A DNA stretch of 60,000 nucleotides from Hydractinia symbiolongicarpus. Its lineage: Eukaryota; Cnidaria; Hydrozoa; Anthoathecata; Hydractiniidae. The notes under the pieces are model-generated. The model did not search any database. It was not told where the DNA came from and saw only the letters and a list, made by a program, of their open reading frames with translations. A program made the translations under genes and the position numbers. This document shows positions 58,182 to 60,000 of the stretch, piece by piece. Positions within the stretch are counted from its first letter, which is position 1. Every line of letters begins with the position of its first letter. The stretch lies in NCBI RefSeq assembly GCF_029227915.1, contig NC_079876.1, positions 18,106,001 to 18,166,000 on the forward strand, in the 5' to 3' direction.

Positions 58182-59785
58182 TTTCGATGTTGTCTAACAC
58201 TTTATCACCTAATATGGACGATACTTTCTTCATATTGCGTAAAGTTGTTCCTACATGGACAGAAAAAATGTTCTTACATGGAAGAAGAAAATTGTCCCTA
58301 CAGGTACAGAAACGTACCAAAATTTTGATGTTGTCTACTATTTAAGCACTTCATATGGAGGATACTGTTTTTTATATTACGTAAAGTTGTTCCTACATGG
58401 ACAGAAAAAATGTTCTTACATGGAAGGAGAAAATTAACCCTACAGGTACAGAAGCGTACCAAAATTTTGATGTTGTCTACTATTTAAGCACTCCATATGG
58501 AGGATACTGTTTTTTATATTACGTAAAGTTGTTCCTACATTGACAGAAAAAATGTTCTTACATGGAAGGAGAAAATTGTCCCTACAGGTACAGAAACGTA
58601 CCAAAATTTTGATGTTGTCTACTATTTATGCACTTCATATGGAGGATACTGTTTTTGATATTACGTAAAGTTGTTCCTACATGGACAGAAAAAATGTTCT
58701 TACATGGAAGGAGAAAATTGTCCCTACAGGTACAGAAACGTACCAAAATTTTGATGTTGTCTACTATTTATGCACTTCATATGGAGGATACTGTTTTCAT
58801 ATTACGTAAAGTTGTTCCTACATGGACAGAAAAAATGTTCTTACATGGAAGGAGAAAATTGTCCCTACAGGTACAGAAACGTACCACAATTTTGATGTTG
58901 TCTACTATTTATGCACTTCATATGGAGGATACTGTTTTTTATATTACGTAAAGTTGTTCCTACATGGACAGAAAAAATGTTCTTACATGGAAGGAGAAAA
59001 TTGTCCCTACAGGTACAGAAACGTACCAAAATTTTGATGTTGTCTACTATTTATGCACTTCATATGGACGATACTTTTTTTATATTACGTAAAGTTGTTC
59101 CTACATGGAAGGAAAAAATGTTCTTGCATGGAAGGAGAAAATTGTCCCTACAGGTACAGAAACGTACCAAAATTTTGATGTTGTCTACTATTTATGCACT
59201 TCATATGGAGGATACTGTTTTTTATATTACGTAAAGTTGTTCCTACATGGACAGAAAAAATGTTCTTACATGGAAGGAGAAAATTGTCCCTACAGGTACA
59301 GAAACGTACCACAATTTTGATGTTGTCTACTATTTATGCACTTCATATGGAGGATACTGTTTTTTATATTACGTAAAGTTGTTCCTACATGGACAGAAAA
59401 AATGTTCTTACATGGAAGGAGAAAATTATCCCTACAGGTACAGAAACGTACCACAATTTTGATGTTGTCTACTATTTATGCACTTCATATGGAGGATACT
59501 GTTTTTTATATTACGTAAAGTTGTTCCTACGTGGACAGAAAAATTGTTCTTACATGGAAGAAGAAAATTGTCCCTACAGGTACAGAAACGTACCAAAATT
59601 TTGATGTTGTCTACTATTTATGCACTTCATATGGAGGATACTGTTTTTTATATTACGTAAAGTTGTTCCTACATGGACAGAAAAAATGTTCTTACATGGA
59701 AGGAGAAAATTGTCCCTACAGGTACAGAAGCGTACCAAAATTTTGATGTTGTTTACTATTTCAGCACTTCATATGGACGATACTT
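58182..59785 (+). repeat. 142-bp tandem array, about 12 copies
   Basis: Each unit runs GATGTTGTCTACTATTTATG, CACTTCATATGGAGGATACTG, TATTACGTAAAGTTGTTCC, TACATGGACAGAAAAAATG, TTCTTACATGGAAGGAG and GTCCCTACAGGTACAGAAACG. Copies are 142 bp apart and more than 95% alike in the centre, with edge copies more diverged. Because 142 is not a multiple of 3, open frames drift through the units; these are not genes. Confidence 0.95.
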
Positions 59786-60000
59786 ATATATATAATTAGG
59801 TTAGTGGAATTTACTTACCATAGTTTTACTGTTTTGAATTTCTGATGTGTTTGTAGTTTTCTTTGTCTTATTGTTTTGTGGAGGTGAAAAACATTTTCTG
59901 AAATTAGTTCTTATTTAAATATGGCGTACTTAACCAAAGTGCTTGTTAATAAGCCATAAATTTTATTTAAAAATGTCTATATCTTCCAAGAATGAAAACT
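59786..60000. other. No gene seen
   Basis: AT-rich end of the window; nothing supported. Confidence 0.4.

Noticed and set aside
58255-59746. Long overlapping open frames across the 142-bp array
   Set aside because: They repeat with the array period and shift frame each unit; they are by-products of the tandem repeat.
1-60000. CRISPR arrays, bacterial operons, rRNA genes
   Set aside because: The repeats are contiguous tandem arrays without spacers, genes are intron-split, and no rRNA-like conserved sequence was seen.

Overview
The window is AT-rich nuclear DNA from an animal. The genes are split by many mostly short GT-AG introns and sit among dispersed transposon debris. The best-supported gene is a complete Patched (Hedgehog receptor) homologue. 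Together with a cytoplasmic trypsin/death-fold protein, a DZIP3-type HEPN protein, tRNA-derived SINEs and mini-Helitrons, this suggests a non-bilaterian metazoan, most likely a cnidarian. No species can be named from the sequence alone. All gene models here were built by hand from splice signals, reading phase and family resemblance.

Region 1 (about 2.5-22.4 kb, minus strand): a Patched gene of about 20 kb with 23 proposed coding exons whose phases all join, giving about 1342 residues. Its introns carry SINE copies, a 62-bp tandem repeat and a possible 24-nt microexon. Exon 1 is the least certain part. Region 2 (about 21.5-29.6 kb): a transposon-rich gap with mini-Helitrons, a Tigger/pogo-like TA element and a TTAA (piggyBac-like) element. 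Region 3 (29.0-35.15 kb, minus strand): a gene for an apparently cytoplasmic protein of about 650 residues. It has two tandem trypsin-like protease domains, each with His, Asp and Ser in place, a helical linker and a C-terminal death-fold-like domain. I take this to be the most interesting gene in the window.

Region 4 (39.06-47.2 kb, plus strand): a type II membrane protein with a long coiled coil, resembling EFCAB14. A local 303-bp duplication crosses one of its exon/intron junctions. Region 5 (47-57.4 kb): no confident gene, but minisatellites, a short inverted-repeat element and dispersed repeats. Region 6 (57.44-57.99 kb, plus strand): an intronless-looking 181-residue HEPN (DZIP3-like) protein with an R-x4-H motif. 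It is followed immediately by about 12 copies of a 142-bp tandem repeat.

Functionally, Patched is a Hedgehog/sterol-linked membrane receptor. The trypsin/death and HEPN proteins fit families tied to intracellular defence or cell death, but nothing in the sequence links these two genes to each other beyond lying about 22 kb apart.
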